Positions 1 through 7,255 of a stretch of 27,697 bases of DNA are shown here, piece by piece. Under the pieces are notes generated by a model. That model was not told the DNA's origin. It worked only from the letters and a program-made list of their open reading frames with translations, and made no database searches. The DNA comes from Dehalococcoidales bacterium (GTDB lineage Bacteria > Chloroflexota > Dehalococcoidia > Dehalococcoidales > RBG-16-60-22): the NCBI GenBank assembly GCA_030603605.1, contig JAUVXN010000005.1, positions 1-27,697 of the forward strand, read 5' to 3'. The translations under genes were made by a program, and so were the position numbers. Within the stretch, counting starts at the first letter, position 1. The number at the start of each line of letters is the position of its first letter.

Positions 1-1
1 A

Positions 2-589
2 TTAGCCTGTGGTTCCTTGCTGGTAGCGCCGCGCTATTTCTATGGCTATACCAGCTACCTCAACAGCATCAGTGCCCAGTGCTACAAACAGCGGCTCCTT
101 TCCCCAACCTTCCCCTTCATAAAATAGCCTGGGTATGCCACCAGAATCGCTAGCCAGTTGTTTAATCTTCCAGGGCATTGAAGTGCCGTCTTGTTCGGCT
201 ACCTCAGCCGGTTCCTTGGTCCGGTCAATCCAGCCAAAAAGTGTGCCCTGCTCGGAACAGTACTTTCGAACGACATCAATCACTGTGGCGTCGCATTTGA
301 AATTTATGCCAGCATTAATTGTGGGGTCGTATTTGCGCACCTCAATAATGAGCCTGGCCATGTGGTCTGATGCTCCCCATTGTGGCATACCTGAGGCATG
401 GGGGAGACCCTGCACCACGGTTATCCTGCCGTCTATGGCGACTACTTCATCAGACGTCTTCGCTCCCGGTAAGGCATAGACCAGATTGACCCTTACTTCA
501 GGCATGAGGAGAGAAAACTCGGAACAATTCTGCAGTATTTGAACTGCACGTGCTAAGTTATCCAGTACCATTTCAGTCTGGTTTGTCAC
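2..589 (-). CDS. Stand-alone ThiN-domain protein (thiamine-phosphate synthase-like)
   Basis: This 195-residue protein resembles the ThiN domain, which in archaea is usually fused to ThiD and joins the pyrimidine and thiazole moieties to make thiamine monophosphate. Family-like features are the ALPGAKT segment (residues 39-45), an AIDGRITVV strand (51-59) and a WGASDHMAR signature (71-79). There is no ThiD kinase domain and no DNA-binding domain, so it is a single ThiN unit. The start is GTG at 589, preceded by GGAGGG that overlaps the end of the upstream AIR-synthase-like gene; only two bases separate the genes, so they are very probably co-translated. The pair is transcribed behind a TPP riboswitch, which independently supports a thiamine role. 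The stop codon lies at the window edge, so the gene is complete. Whether it is an enzyme or only a ligand-binding version cannot be decided from sequence alone. Confidence 0.82.
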   Translation of the reverse strand: MTNQTEMVLDNLARAVQILQNCSEFSLLMPEVRVNLVYALPGAKTSDEVVAIDGRITVVQGLPHASGMPQWGASDHMARLIIEVRKYDPTINAGINFKCDATVIDVVRKYCSEQGTLFGWIDRTKEPAEVAEQDGTSMPWKIKQLASDSGGIPRLFYEGEGWGKEPLFVALGTDAVEVAGIAIEIARRYQQGTTG

Positions 590-591
590 TT

Positions 592-1614
592 TTATCCCTC
601 CAGCGTGCTGAAGTAGGCTGCCCAGAACGGGTCTACCGTAACCGGTACCAATTTCTCTCGTTTGCCGTTCCTGCGTATGAAAACCCTGTCCTTTGGTGTC
701 ACCTCACCTATTTCCCAGGCAGCAATGCCGCTTTGCTTCAAATCGGTTAAAAGTTTGGGAGTTTTCTCTGGCGTTGCGGTTATCACCAGTGTCCCTTCGC
801 TTATTGAGGTGAGAGGGTCGATATTGAAATGCTGGCAGACAGCGTCAATCTCTTCCGGGATGACTATCTTTTCCTCAAACAGAGTTACCCCTATTTTGGA
901 AGCCTCTGCTATCTCATAGACGCCGTTAAGCAATCCACCTTCGGTAGCATCGTGCATGGCGTGAGCAGATGGTGCTGCCACCATGGCATCTTTGACCACG
1001 GTCATTTCAAGGAAATAGCTCTTGGCTTTCTCAAGGAGGTCCCCGCTTAGCTTTTTCGCCAGTGCCTTCTCCGCCTGGAAAGCCAGGATACCAACAGCCT
1101 CAATAGCTGGTCCTTTGGTTACAATGACCCGGTCGCCAACACGGGCGTTGGAGGCTGGGGTGAGCTGGTCTTTAGTACCCAGGCCAATCACGGTACAGCC
1201 ACCGTTCAAAGGGTAGCCTATCCCGGGGTAAACGCCGGTATGCCCACCAACGATAGCTATACCTAGCTTTTCGCATTCCTGATGGACTTCCTGCCAGATG
1301 TGTTCAAGCACAGTGTCTTCGGCTCCAGGCGGTAGCATCAGGCAGATTGTCATGTATCTTGGCTTAACTCCAAGCACAGCTACATCGCTGGCGCAGATAT
1401 GCACAATAGCCCAACCGAAGTGTGGCATTAGCGCTGGCATGCCAAAAGTGGGGTCTTCGGCGATAACCATGACCTCGCCTTTCGGTAGTTCAATCACGGC
1501 AGCGTCAACGCCGTGCCTGGGTCCTATCAGAACGGTACTATCCGATTTGCCTAGTCTGGGGAAAATAACCTTATCAAAAGTTGCTTTGTCTACCTTGCCT
1601 ATCTCCGGTAACAT
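592..1614 (-). CDS. AIR synthase-related protein (PurM/ThiL/HypE superfamily) under TPP riboswitch control
   Basis: This 340-residue protein belongs to the PurM-like ATP-binding superfamily that includes PurM, ThiL, HypE and SelD. Visible features are a VDAAVIELP segment near the N-terminus, an ASDVAVLGVKPRYMT helix-strand, a GGHTGVYPGIG loop and a C-terminal half with HDATEGGLLNGVYE. A longer frame opens at 1641, but the ATG at 1614 has AAGGAGGG at good spacing and removes nine non-conserved residues. It is the first gene after a TPP riboswitch and terminator and is followed two bases later by a ThiN-domain gene. ThiL phosphorylates thiamine monophosphate to TPP, so a ThiL-like kinase role is an attractive inference. 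The sequence is not an obvious classical ThiL, and general annotation would stop at AIR synthase-related. Confidence 0.8.
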   Translation of the reverse strand: MLPEIGKVDKATFDKVIFPRLGKSDSTVLIGPRHGVDAAVIELPKGEVMVIAEDPTFGMPALMPHFGWAIVHICASDVAVLGVKPRYMTICLMLPPGAEDTVLEHIWQEVHQECEKLGIAIVGGHTGVYPGIGYPLNGGCTVIGLGTKDQLTPASNARVGDRVIVTKGPAIEAVGILAFQAEKALAKKLSGDLLEKAKSYFLEMTVVKDAMVAAPSAHAMHDATEGGLLNGVYEIAEASKIGVTLFEEKIVIPEEIDAVCQHFNIDPLTSISEGTLVITATPEKTPKLLTDLKQSGIAAWEIGEVTPKDRVFIRRNGKREKLVPVTVDPFWAAYFSTLEG

Positions 1615-1670
1615 ACTCCCTCCTTTTTGGTAAGCTTGCACTGATTCTCTGCCGGGGGATAGAAAGCAAA

Positions 1671-1707
1671 GAAAAAACCAGAAGCTGGGACATGATAAAG
1701 CCTTCTG
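1671..1707 (-). terminator. Intrinsic terminator, expression platform of the TPP riboswitch
   Basis: On the minus strand CAGAAGGCT pairs with AGCTTCTG (8 bp with one bulged G), followed by GGTTTTTTC. It lies just after the riboswitch aptamer and about 60 bases before the ATG at 1614, the standard position for a terminator that controls read-through. Ligand-dependent folding is inferred, not shown. Confidence 0.75.
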
Positions 1708-1719
1708 ATTTCAGTCTAG

Positions 1720-1801
1720 CACTTCCCTACGCTCGCATTACCGAGTTCAGGTTCCAAGGGTTGTCCTTACTGGACTCTCAGCTTTCCAGCTCCCCCAGTA
1801 A
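1720..1801 (-). promoter_or_regulatory. TPP riboswitch (thi-box aptamer)
   Basis: Read on the minus strand, the segment carries the conserved thi-box elements in order: GGGGAGCT, then AGCTGAGAG closing the P2/P3 arm; a P3a-like GTCC/GGAC hairpin; ACCCTTGGAACCTGA; a short TCG/CGA stem around GTAATG; GCGTAGGGAAGT at the 3' end. The outer ACT/AGT ends can pair as P1. A sigma70-type promoter lies just upstream and an intrinsic terminator just downstream. It therefore controls the AIR-synthase-like and ThiN genes by transcription attenuation in response to thiamine pyrophosphate. Confidence 0.95.
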
Positions 1802-1816
1802 ATATTCAGTTTCCTT

Positions 1817-1846
1817 TTTATATCACAGAGAGGGTAACGGTGTCAA
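1817..1846 (-). promoter_or_regulatory. Sigma70-type promoter for the TPP-riboswitch operon
   Basis: On the minus strand there is a perfect -35 TTGACA (1846-1841), an 18-base spacer and -10 TATAAA (1822-1817). The predicted transcription start near 1810 falls about 10 bases before the aptamer. The -35 box almost touches the stop codon of the cysteine desulfurase gene. No terminator separates the two units, so read-through from the sulfur operon into the riboswitch is possible. Confidence 0.8.
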
Positions 1847-1847
1847 T

Positions 1848-3011
1848 CTAATTGCTTTTCAAGAGTGGCGACATAGCCCTGAGCCTAGCTACAAGCGGGG
1901 GCAATACCTCCAGAACCCGGTCTATCTCTTCTTCAGTAGTCCACTTCCCCAGAGTAAACCTCAAAGACCCGTACGCCCGCTCAGGGGAAAGCCCCGTTGC
2001 CAGGAGAATATGAGACGGCTCGAGGGTTGATGAGGCACAGGCTGAGCCGGTCGAAGCACAAATGCCAGCCAGATCAAGCCCCAGGCACATAGACTCTCCT
2101 TCGACAAAATCAACACTTATATTGACATTGTTAGGCAGCCTCTTCTGAGGATGACCGTTTAATCGGGTGTGGTCAATCCGTTCTAGAAGACCGTTAATGA
2201 GCTTGTCACGTAGGGGAGTCAGTCGCTCTGCTTCATGGTTCATCTCTTGCTGGGCAAGTTCTGCGGCATGCCCAAAGCCGATAATTCCAGGAACATTATA
2301 GGTGCCGGCTCTTTGTCCTCTCTCTTGCTCGCCACCATGAATAAAGGAGACTAGTTTTGTGCCTTTTCTGATATATAATGCACCGACTCCCTTAGGACCG
2401 TAGAGCTTGTGGGCTGATATTGACAGTAAGTCCATTCCGAGTTCATCCACGTTTATCGGGATGTGCCCCGCTGTTTGCACTGCGTCAGTGTGAAAATAGA
2501 TTCCGGCTTCTCTGGCAATCCTGCCTATTTCGGCTATTGGCTCTATGCTACCTATTTCATTGTTAGCGTGCATTACCGAAATCAGGATAGTTTTATCTGT
2601 GATAGCCTTTTTGACATCAGAAGGGTCGACCAAGCCATACTCGTCTACCGGGAGGCAAGTTATACTGAATCCTCTTCCCTCTAAAAACTTGCATGGCTCT
2701 AGCACTGCGTGGTGTTCAATGGGGCTGGTAATGATGTGGTTCCCCTTGCTACCTTTGGTGAAAGCCACACCCTTTATGGCGAAGTTATCTGCTTCTGTCC
2801 CGCCGCTGGTGAAGACAATTTCTTCATCCCGGGCACCAATAAGGTTGGCAATCTTAGTCCTTGATTCTTCTACAGCTCCCTTTGCCTGCTGTCCATAGGA
2901 ATAAATACTGGAGGGGTTGCCGAAGGCTTCGGTAAAATATGGTAACATTGCCTTCACCACCTCAGGATGTGTTGGCGTGGTGGCAGCATAATCAAGATAT
3001 ATTCTTCTCAT
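1848..3011 (-). CDS. iscS: Cysteine desulfurase, NifS/IscS type
   Basis: A 387-residue PLP enzyme that takes sulfur from cysteine as a persulfide for Fe-S clusters, thiamine, molybdenum cofactor and tRNA thiolation. It opens with the class V aminotransferase start [20 protein letters not shown]-site features include MHANNEIGS (148-155) and [12 protein letters not shown] with the Schiff-base lysine K202. The catalytic cysteine C325 sits in the long type-I loop [11 protein letters not shown]. Its length is usual for the family. The start ATG follows GAGGG, and the NIL-domain gene ends one base upstream. It is the last gene of the Rrf2-cysK-cysE operon, so cysteine is made and desulfurated by one transcript. 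No iscU-like scaffold gene follows; the next genes are the thiamine unit, which also needs desulfurase-derived sulfur. Confidence 0.95.
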   Translation of the reverse strand: MRRIYLDYAATTPTHPEVVKAMLPYFTEAFGNPSSIYSYGQQAKGAVEESRTKIANLIGARDEEIVFTSGGTEADNFAIKGVAFTKGSKGNHIITSPIEHHAVLEPCKFLEGRGFSITCLPVDEYGLVDPSDVKKAITDKTILISVMHANNEIGSIEPIAEIGRIAREAGIYFHTDAVQTAGHIPINVDELGMDLLSISAHKLYGPKGVGALYIRKGTKLVSFIHGGEQERGQRAGTYNVPGIIGFGHAAELAQQEMNHEAERLTPLRDKLINGLLERIDHTRLNGHPQKRLPNNVNISVDFVEGESMCLGLDLAGICASTGSACASSTLEPSHILLATGLSPERAYGSLRFTLGKWTTEEEIDRVLEVLPPLVARLRAMSPLLKSN

Positions 3012-3012
3012 T

Positions 3013-3255
3013 CTAGCCCTCCGCCGTATCTTCGGTGGCTGGGTCGACCCTTATCCCCTTGCTGGTTACCCAGGCAATACCCCGCTCAATGTTGCTCTCT
3101 TCTCCCTCCAGCTCGAGCACTATCCAACCCTTATCCTCGGATATATCGGCGCGGCGAATGTTGGTGATTACGTTAAACTGTTGGCCGAAGTTATAGATGA
3201 TGGGCTCCTTAATTAGCTCTGGGGGGAAGGTAAATATTACATGTCGCTTGGTCAT
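3013..3255 (-). CDS. Stand-alone NIL-domain protein
   Basis: An 80-residue protein made of one NIL domain (the ferredoxin-like fold at the C-terminus of MetN methionine transporters): [20 protein letters not shown], then [17 protein letters not shown] and a C-terminal helix. The frame opens at 3282, but ATG 3255 has AGGAG at proper spacing and lies one base after the cysE stop, so it is the better start. Free NIL domains, often fused to a 4Fe-4S ferredoxin, have been tied to sulfide assimilation into homocysteine in anaerobes. Here the ferredoxin half is absent: I see no Cys cluster. Its position between cysE and the desulfurase suggests a sulfur amino acid sensing or transfer role, which is inference. 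Confidence 0.85.
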   Translation of the reverse strand: MTKRHVIFTFPPELIKEPIIYNFGQQFNVITNIRRADISEDKGWIVLELEGEESNIERGIAWVTSKGIRVDPATEDTAEG

Positions 3256-3256
3256 C

Positions 3257-3994
3257 TCATTCTCCTCTATCCTCTGTCTCACGTTCCTCTTCTCTGGTTA
3301 AGTCCCGCTCAATTTTCTTTCTTTCCCTTTTTAACTCATCCTGGGTGATGGCTATACCACTTGATTTTTCCAGTCTCTTCAGGCGCTCTTCGAGTTTATC
3401 CTGCTCCTTTAAAACTAGATTGATAGCTTCTGCCACCGGGTCGGGCAGTTTCCCGTGTTCCAAATCCATAAGTGGTTTTCGGCGGTCCTCAACCGTTTTT
3501 CCCGGGATGCCTACTACTGTAGCCCCGGGCGGAACCGACCTTATTACCACTGAGCCTGAGCCAATCCTGGCGCCATCACCTATGGTGATGGGACCTAGCG
3601 CTATAGCTCCGCTTCCCATCTCCACATTATTGCCAAGGGTGGGATGACGCTTCCTTTTTTCCAGAGTCGTTCCTCCTAGAACTACTCCCTGATACAGCAG
3701 AGCATCGTCGCCGATGTCAGATGTTTCCCCAATGACTACTCCAGCCCCATGGTCAATGAAGAATCGTCGGCCAATTTTGGCTCCTGGGTGGATTTCGATT
3801 CCAGTCAGAAAGCGATTGATATGTGACAGAATGCGAGCCAACAGCTTAAGCTTATGCTGCCACAGGAAATGAGCTAGGCGGTGAAACCATAGGGCATGTA
3901 ATCCGGGGTAGCACAGGATAGCCTCAGCTATACTTCTCGCTGCCGGGTCTTTGTTAAAAACTGTATGGATGTCTTCCTTTAAGGTCTTAAACAT
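3257..3994 (-). CDS. cysE: Serine O-acetyltransferase
   Basis: CysE converts serine and acetyl-CoA to O-acetylserine, the substrate of the CysK encoded just upstream. The protein has the family's N-terminal helical part ([20 protein letters not shown]) followed by a left-handed beta-helix of hexapeptide repeats (about residues 68-170), including [29 protein letters not shown] and GVVLGGTT. After the catalytic core, residues about 195-245 form a highly charged, probably coiled-coil tail rich in Lys, Glu and Arg, longer than in minimal CysE proteins. The start ATG has only a weak Shine-Dalgarno. The stop is one base before the NIL-domain start, so those two genes are likely translationally coupled. 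Confidence 0.95.
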   Translation of the reverse strand: MFKTLKEDIHTVFNKDPAARSIAEAILCYPGLHALWFHRLAHFLWQHKLKLLARILSHINRFLTGIEIHPGAKIGRRFFIDHGAGVVIGETSDIGDDALLYQGVVLGGTTLEKRKRHPTLGNNVEMGSGAIALGPITIGDGARIGSGSVVIRSVPPGATVVGIPGKTVEDRRKPLMDLEHGKLPDPVAEAINLVLKEQDKLEERLKRLEKSSGIAITQDELKRERKKIERDLTREEERETEDRGE

Positions 3995-4070
3995 GGTGGG
4001 CGTTTTTTCTGCCTCTATTTTACATAAAGGTAAATCTGCTCTCTTGATTATGCTCTATTATATCTCATTT

Positions 4071-5084
4071 TTATACTTTCTGTTTGGGTTGATAAAGTTC
4101 CTGGAAGAGCCAGGTGGATAGATAGCGCTCACCGGTATCGGGCAAAACTACCACAATAAGCTTATTCTTATTTTCCGACCTTTTGGCTATTTCCAGAGCT
4201 GCCCAGGTAGCTGCTCCTGAAGATATACCGGTCAATATTCCTTCCTCTTTGGCTAACCTTCTGGCCATTACTCCAGCATCTTCATCAGTAACCTTAATAA
4301 TTTCATCAATTAGGTCCGTTCTCAAGACGTCGGGGATAAAACCAGCCCCGATGCCCTGAATCTTATGGGTTCCTGGCTTTCCTCCGGAAAGGACCGGGGA
4401 ATCTACCGGCTCAACGGCAATAGCCTTAAATTGCGGTTTCTTTAGCTTGATTGCCTCAGCCACCCCGGTAAGCGTCCCCCCGGTTCCCACCCCGGCGACC
4501 AGAATGTCTACTTTGCCATTGGTATCTCTCCATATCTCCTCGGCTGTGGTCAGCCAGTGTATTTCTGGATTTGCCGGGTTTTTAAACTGCTGTGGCATAA
4601 AGTAGCTGGGGTTTTCCGCTACCAGTTGTTCTGCCTTTCTGATTGCCCCGGGCATCCCCTCCGCCCCGGGGGTTAGCACCAGCTCGGCACCGAAAACAGA
4701 TAAAAGCTGCCTCCGCTCTAATGACATTGTGTCAGGCATGGTGAGGATAAGCTTATACCCTCTGGCGGCGCAGACAAAGGCAAGGGCAATGCCGGTGTTA
4801 CCACTGGTGGGCTCGACAATCACCGCATCTTTGTTGATGAGCCCTTTCTCTTCGGCATCCGCAATCATTGCTACCCCTATCCTGTCCTTCACACTGCCTA
4901 GGGGATTAAAGGATTCAAGCTTGGCTACCACCTCTGCCTTTGCTCCCTTGGTCACTCGGTTCAATTTGACCAGAGGTGTATTCCCGATTAGTTCGGTAGA
5001 ATCCCTGGCTATACCTCTGGTTAGCTTTGGTATCTCTACCGTCTTATACTGAAGCCTCTCTATCCCTGGAGTTTTTTCTGCCAT
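4071..5084 (-). CDS. cysK: O-acetylserine sulfhydrylase (cysteine synthase)
   Basis: CysK replaces the acetate of O-acetylserine with sulfide to give cysteine. This 337-residue protein has the PLP lysine K66 in [10 protein letters not shown], the substrate loop [12 protein letters not shown], the phosphate-binding [10 protein letters not shown] and the C-terminal [10 protein letters not shown]. It carries about 28 extra residues before the usual [11 protein letters not shown] start. That extension is probably real, because the ATG at 5084 has AAGGAG nine bases upstream. It lies 57 bases after the Rrf2 regulator and 76 bases before cysE on the same strand, fitting one cysteine operon under Rrf2 control. 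Confidence 0.96.
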   Translation of the reverse strand: MAEKTPGIERLQYKTVEIPKLTRGIARDSTELIGNTPLVKLNRVTKGAKAEVVAKLESFNPLGSVKDRIGVAMIADAEEKGLINKDAVIVEPTSGNTGIALAFVCAARGYKLILTMPDTMSLERRQLLSVFGAELVLTPGAEGMPGAIRKAEQLVAENPSYFMPQQFKNPANPEIHWLTTAEEIWRDTNGKVDILVAGVGTGGTLTGVAEAIKLKKPQFKAIAVEPVDSPVLSGGKPGTHKIQGIGAGFIPDVLRTDLIDEIIKVTDEDAGVMARRLAKEEGILTGISSGAATWAALEIAKRSENKNKLIVVVLPDTGERYLSTWLFQELYQPKQKV

Positions 5085-5141
5085 TTAGCTTGGCTCCTTT
5101 ATAAATTTTGGTATCTGCCATATGAGCTGGCGGCGATAAAC

Positions 5142-5585
5142 TTAGATATCATACATTGCTTCTTTAGACTGTTCTTTCTTTTTTTGTCGCTCGACCAAAT
5201 CTTGCAGGGTTGTTGACTCCAGAACGCCATCTATTGCCTTTTTTATCTCATCCCAGATGTCACGGGTAACACAAAGGTCGTAGCGGGGACAACTTTTTGG
5301 ATTATTGAGGCACTCTACGGGGGCGGTTGAGCCTTCAAGAAGTGGAATCACCTCAATAAGCTTTACCTCATGCGGGGGTCTAACCAATTGCACCCCACCC
5401 CGTGCACCACGGGTGCTCCCGACTATTCCGGCGCCTATAAGTGGGGCGATTAAATGCTCAAGGTAGGGAAGGGAAATATTCTGCCGGCGAGCAATGTCTT
5501 TTAGTGGCACCGGTTCTTTTCCCCGATGAAGTGCCAGGTCCAGAAGTGCCATGGTTCCATATCGTCCTCGGGTAGAAAGCTTCAC
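5142..5585 (-). CDS. Rrf2-family transcriptional regulator with IscR-like cysteines
   Basis: A 147-residue winged-helix regulator beginning VKLSTRGRYGTMALLDLALH, the usual Rrf2 start. The recognition helix region is ISLPYLEHLIAPLIGAGIVGSTRGARGG. C92, C99 and C105 form CX6CX5C, matching the Fe-S ligands of IscR in position, but the IscR ligand histidine is replaced by Arg (C-V-T-R). It is the first gene of the cysK-cysE-NIL-desulfurase operon and probably controls it. The frame is open back to GTG 5636, but that codon lies inside the predicted -10/-35 promoter, so translation must begin downstream; GTG 5585 gives the canonical N-terminus. It has no strong Shine-Dalgarno. CymR-like cysteine control or IscR-like Fe-S control are both possible; the cysteines favour a cluster-binding form. 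Confidence 0.9.
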   Translation of the reverse strand: MKLSTRGRYGTMALLDLALHRGKEPVPLKDIARRQNISLPYLEHLIAPLIGAGIVGSTRGARGGVQLVRPPHEVKLIEVIPLLEGSTAPVECLNNPKSCPRYDLCVTRDIWDEIKKAIDGVLESTTLQDLVERQKKKEQSKEAMYDI

Positions 5586-5604
5586 TCTTTTATATCCATT
5601 GTTG

Positions 5605-5619
5605 ACTAAATTGATTAGT
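5605..5619. promoter_or_regulatory. Candidate Rrf2 operator (dyad at the transcription start)
   Basis: A perfect inverted repeat ACTAA-N5-TTAGT lies just downstream of the -10 box and at or beside the predicted transcription start (about 5620) of the Rrf2 gene. This is a common position for an autorepressor site. Binding is inferred only. Confidence 0.4.
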
Positions 5620-5626
5620 TTTGTCC

Positions 5627-5655
5627 AGTTTAACACCGGGAGGAGGGTTTGTCAA
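5627..5655 (-). promoter_or_regulatory. Sigma70-type promoter of the Rrf2-cys operon
   Basis: On the minus strand: -35 TTGACA (5655-5650), a 17-base spacer and -10 TAAACT (5632-5627). Transcription would start near 5620. This excludes the upstream in-frame GTG at 5636 as a start for the Rrf2 gene. Confidence 0.7.
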
Positions 5656-5778
5656 GCTTTTAGAAGAGAGGGTTTGCTTTTCTTTAACTCTTCTTACTCT
5701 GGGTTAATAAGGTGCGGGTGTTTAAGAGGAGAAGATAAAATGATATTATAGGAAGACAGAATAGACGGAGGTGCTAAA

Positions 5779-7182
5779 TTGCAGATAAAGCTCAGATTTC
5801 TTGGTGCCGCCCGGAATGTAACCGGCTCCCAATACCTGCTGGAGTCTAACGGTGTCAGGCTTCTGGTAGACTGCGGGCTTTATCAGGAACGGGAATTCAA
5901 AAGCCGGAACTGGGAGCCTTTGTCCTTCTCCTCTCATGCCCTGGATGCGGTTCTCCTGACACATGCTCATCTTGACCATTGCGGGTTGCTTCCCAAACTG
6001 GTCCGTGATGGCTTCCGGGGTAAAATTTATTGCACGACTGCTACCGCTGAAATTGCTCAAATCATACTCCTGGATTCGGCAAAGCTGCAGCAAGAAGATG
6101 CTGAATTCAAACGCAAAAGACATCAGCGCGAAGGCAGGAAAGGTCCTTTTCCGGAGATTCCGCTCTATACGGTTGATGATGCCGAGGCTGTTTTCCCTCT
6201 GTTCTCGGCGGCAGAATACGGAGAGACCATTCATATAGGTGACGGGGTTGAAGCTACGTTCTATGATGCTGGTCACGTTCTGGGCTCGTCCATGATAGAG
6301 GTTGTGGTTAGGCAGGGGGAAGAAAAAAGGACGATTCTCTTTTCCGGTGACGTCGGCAGGCGAAACCGGCCGATATTGCGAGACCCGACTATCTTTACTG
6401 AAGCAGATTATGTGCTGGTTGAGTCCACATATGGAGATAGGCTGCACCAAAACCTGGATATTGGTGATAGTCTTGCCGAGGTTATAAACTCCACTCATAA
6501 AGCCGGAGGAAACCTAATTGTGCCTAGCTTTGCTCTGGAGAGAGCTCAGGAAATTCTGTACTGTCTGAACGAGTTGCTGCTCGAAAATCGTATACCACAT
6601 ATGATGGTCTTCGTCGATAGCCCTATGGCGAATAGCATCACGGAAGTGTTCGAACGTCATCCTGAATTGTATGACAGTGAGATGACCGAGCTAATACGCC
6701 AGAAAAAATCCCCGTTTGATTTTCCCGGCCTGAGACAGGTGCGGACAGTGGATGAGTCAAAAGCGATTAATCACATAGTGGGAACTACAATGGTAGTAGC
6801 CGGCTCCGGTATGTGTACCGGGGGCAGGGTAAAGCATCATCTCGTAACCAATATTTCCAGGCGGGAAAGCACGGTACTCTTCGTGGGGTATCAGGCAGTC
6901 GGTACATTGGGAAGAAGTATCATTGGTGGTGCCAAAAAAGTAAGGATACTGGGGCAGCATTATCGTGTCCGGGCAAGAGTGGCCCAGCTCCACGGTTTCT
7001 CCGCCCATGCCGACAGGGATGAGCTTTTCCGATGGCTCTCCGGACTCAAAAAAGCTCCCAGGCATCTGTTTGTTGTTCACGGGGAAGCTGAATCAGCCCA
7101 GCGATTTGGCGATTTCCTGAAAGAGAAGACTGGCTGGCAGATATCGGTTCCGGAGTATGGTGCTGAGGCTCTCTTGGAATAG
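5779..7182 (+). CDS. Beta-CASP metallo-beta-lactamase, RNA-processing exonuclease-like
   Basis: A 467-residue member of the CPSF/YSH1-like metallo-beta-lactamase group whose characterised members act on RNA. Zinc-binding THAHLDHCG (H62, H64, D66, H67) is followed by the GHVLGSS histidine, the SGDVGRR aspartate, the beta-CASP cap starting at ESTYGDRLH, VDSPMANSITEVF, GSGMCTGGRVKHHL, then HGFSAHADRDEL and VVHGEAES near the C-terminus. All expected metal ligands appear present. The start is TTG at 5779 with GGAGG seven bases upstream; no ATG fits the conserved KLRFLGAARNVTGS start. It is transcribed away from the Rrf2 operon. A weak promoter candidate (TTTAAG-N17-TATTAT, ending near 5750) lies upstream. 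An mRNA-decay or RNA maturation role is likely; the exact substrate is unknown. Confidence 0.92.
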   Translation: MQIKLRFLGAARNVTGSQYLLESNGVRLLVDCGLYQEREFKSRNWEPLSFSSHALDAVLLTHAHLDHCGLLPKLVRDGFRGKIYCTTATAEIAQIILLDSAKLQQEDAEFKRKRHQREGRKGPFPEIPLYTVDDAEAVFPLFSAAEYGETIHIGDGVEATFYDAGHVLGSSMIEVVVRQGEEKRTILFSGDVGRRNRPILRDPTIFTEADYVLVESTYGDRLHQNLDIGDSLAEVINSTHKAGGNLIVPSFALERAQEILYCLNELLLENRIPHMMVFVDSPMANSITEVFERHPELYDSEMTELIRQKKSPFDFPGLRQVRTVDESKAINHIVGTTMVVAGSGMCTGGRVKHHLVTNISRRESTVLFVGYQAVGTLGRSIIGGAKKVRILGQHYRVRARVAQLHGFSAHADRDELFRWLSGLKKAPRHLFVVHGEAESAQRFGDFLKEKTGWQISVPEYGAEALLE

Positions 7183-7187
7183 CTATT

Positions 7188-7218
7188 TTAACAGAGGGTT
7201 AATACAAAGTAGTATAAT
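7188..7218 (+). promoter_or_regulatory. Candidate promoter for the MscS-like gene
   Basis: A perfect -10 TATAAT (7213-7218) lies 38 bases before the ATG at 7256. The nearest -35-like hexamer is TTAACA (7188-7193), giving a long 19-base spacer, so the -35 assignment is uncertain. Confidence 0.5.
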
Positions 7219-7255
7219 ATGTGTAATCAGTTTAGGGGTTAGGGGGGTGTTTGCT

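Noticed and set aside
1581..2030. A 149-codon plus-strand frame across the riboswitch region
   Set aside because: It covers the minus-strand TPP aptamer, terminator and the end of the desulfurase gene, which explain the sequence.
5586..5636. Upstream extension of the Rrf2 gene to GTG 5636
   Set aside because: The codon lies in the spacer of the predicted promoter, and the added residues do not match the Rrf2 N-terminus.
5746..6498. A 250-codon minus-strand open frame inside the metallo-beta-lactamase gene
   Set aside because: It overlaps the conserved catalytic region of the plus-strand gene and has no recognisable domain or Shine-Dalgarno.
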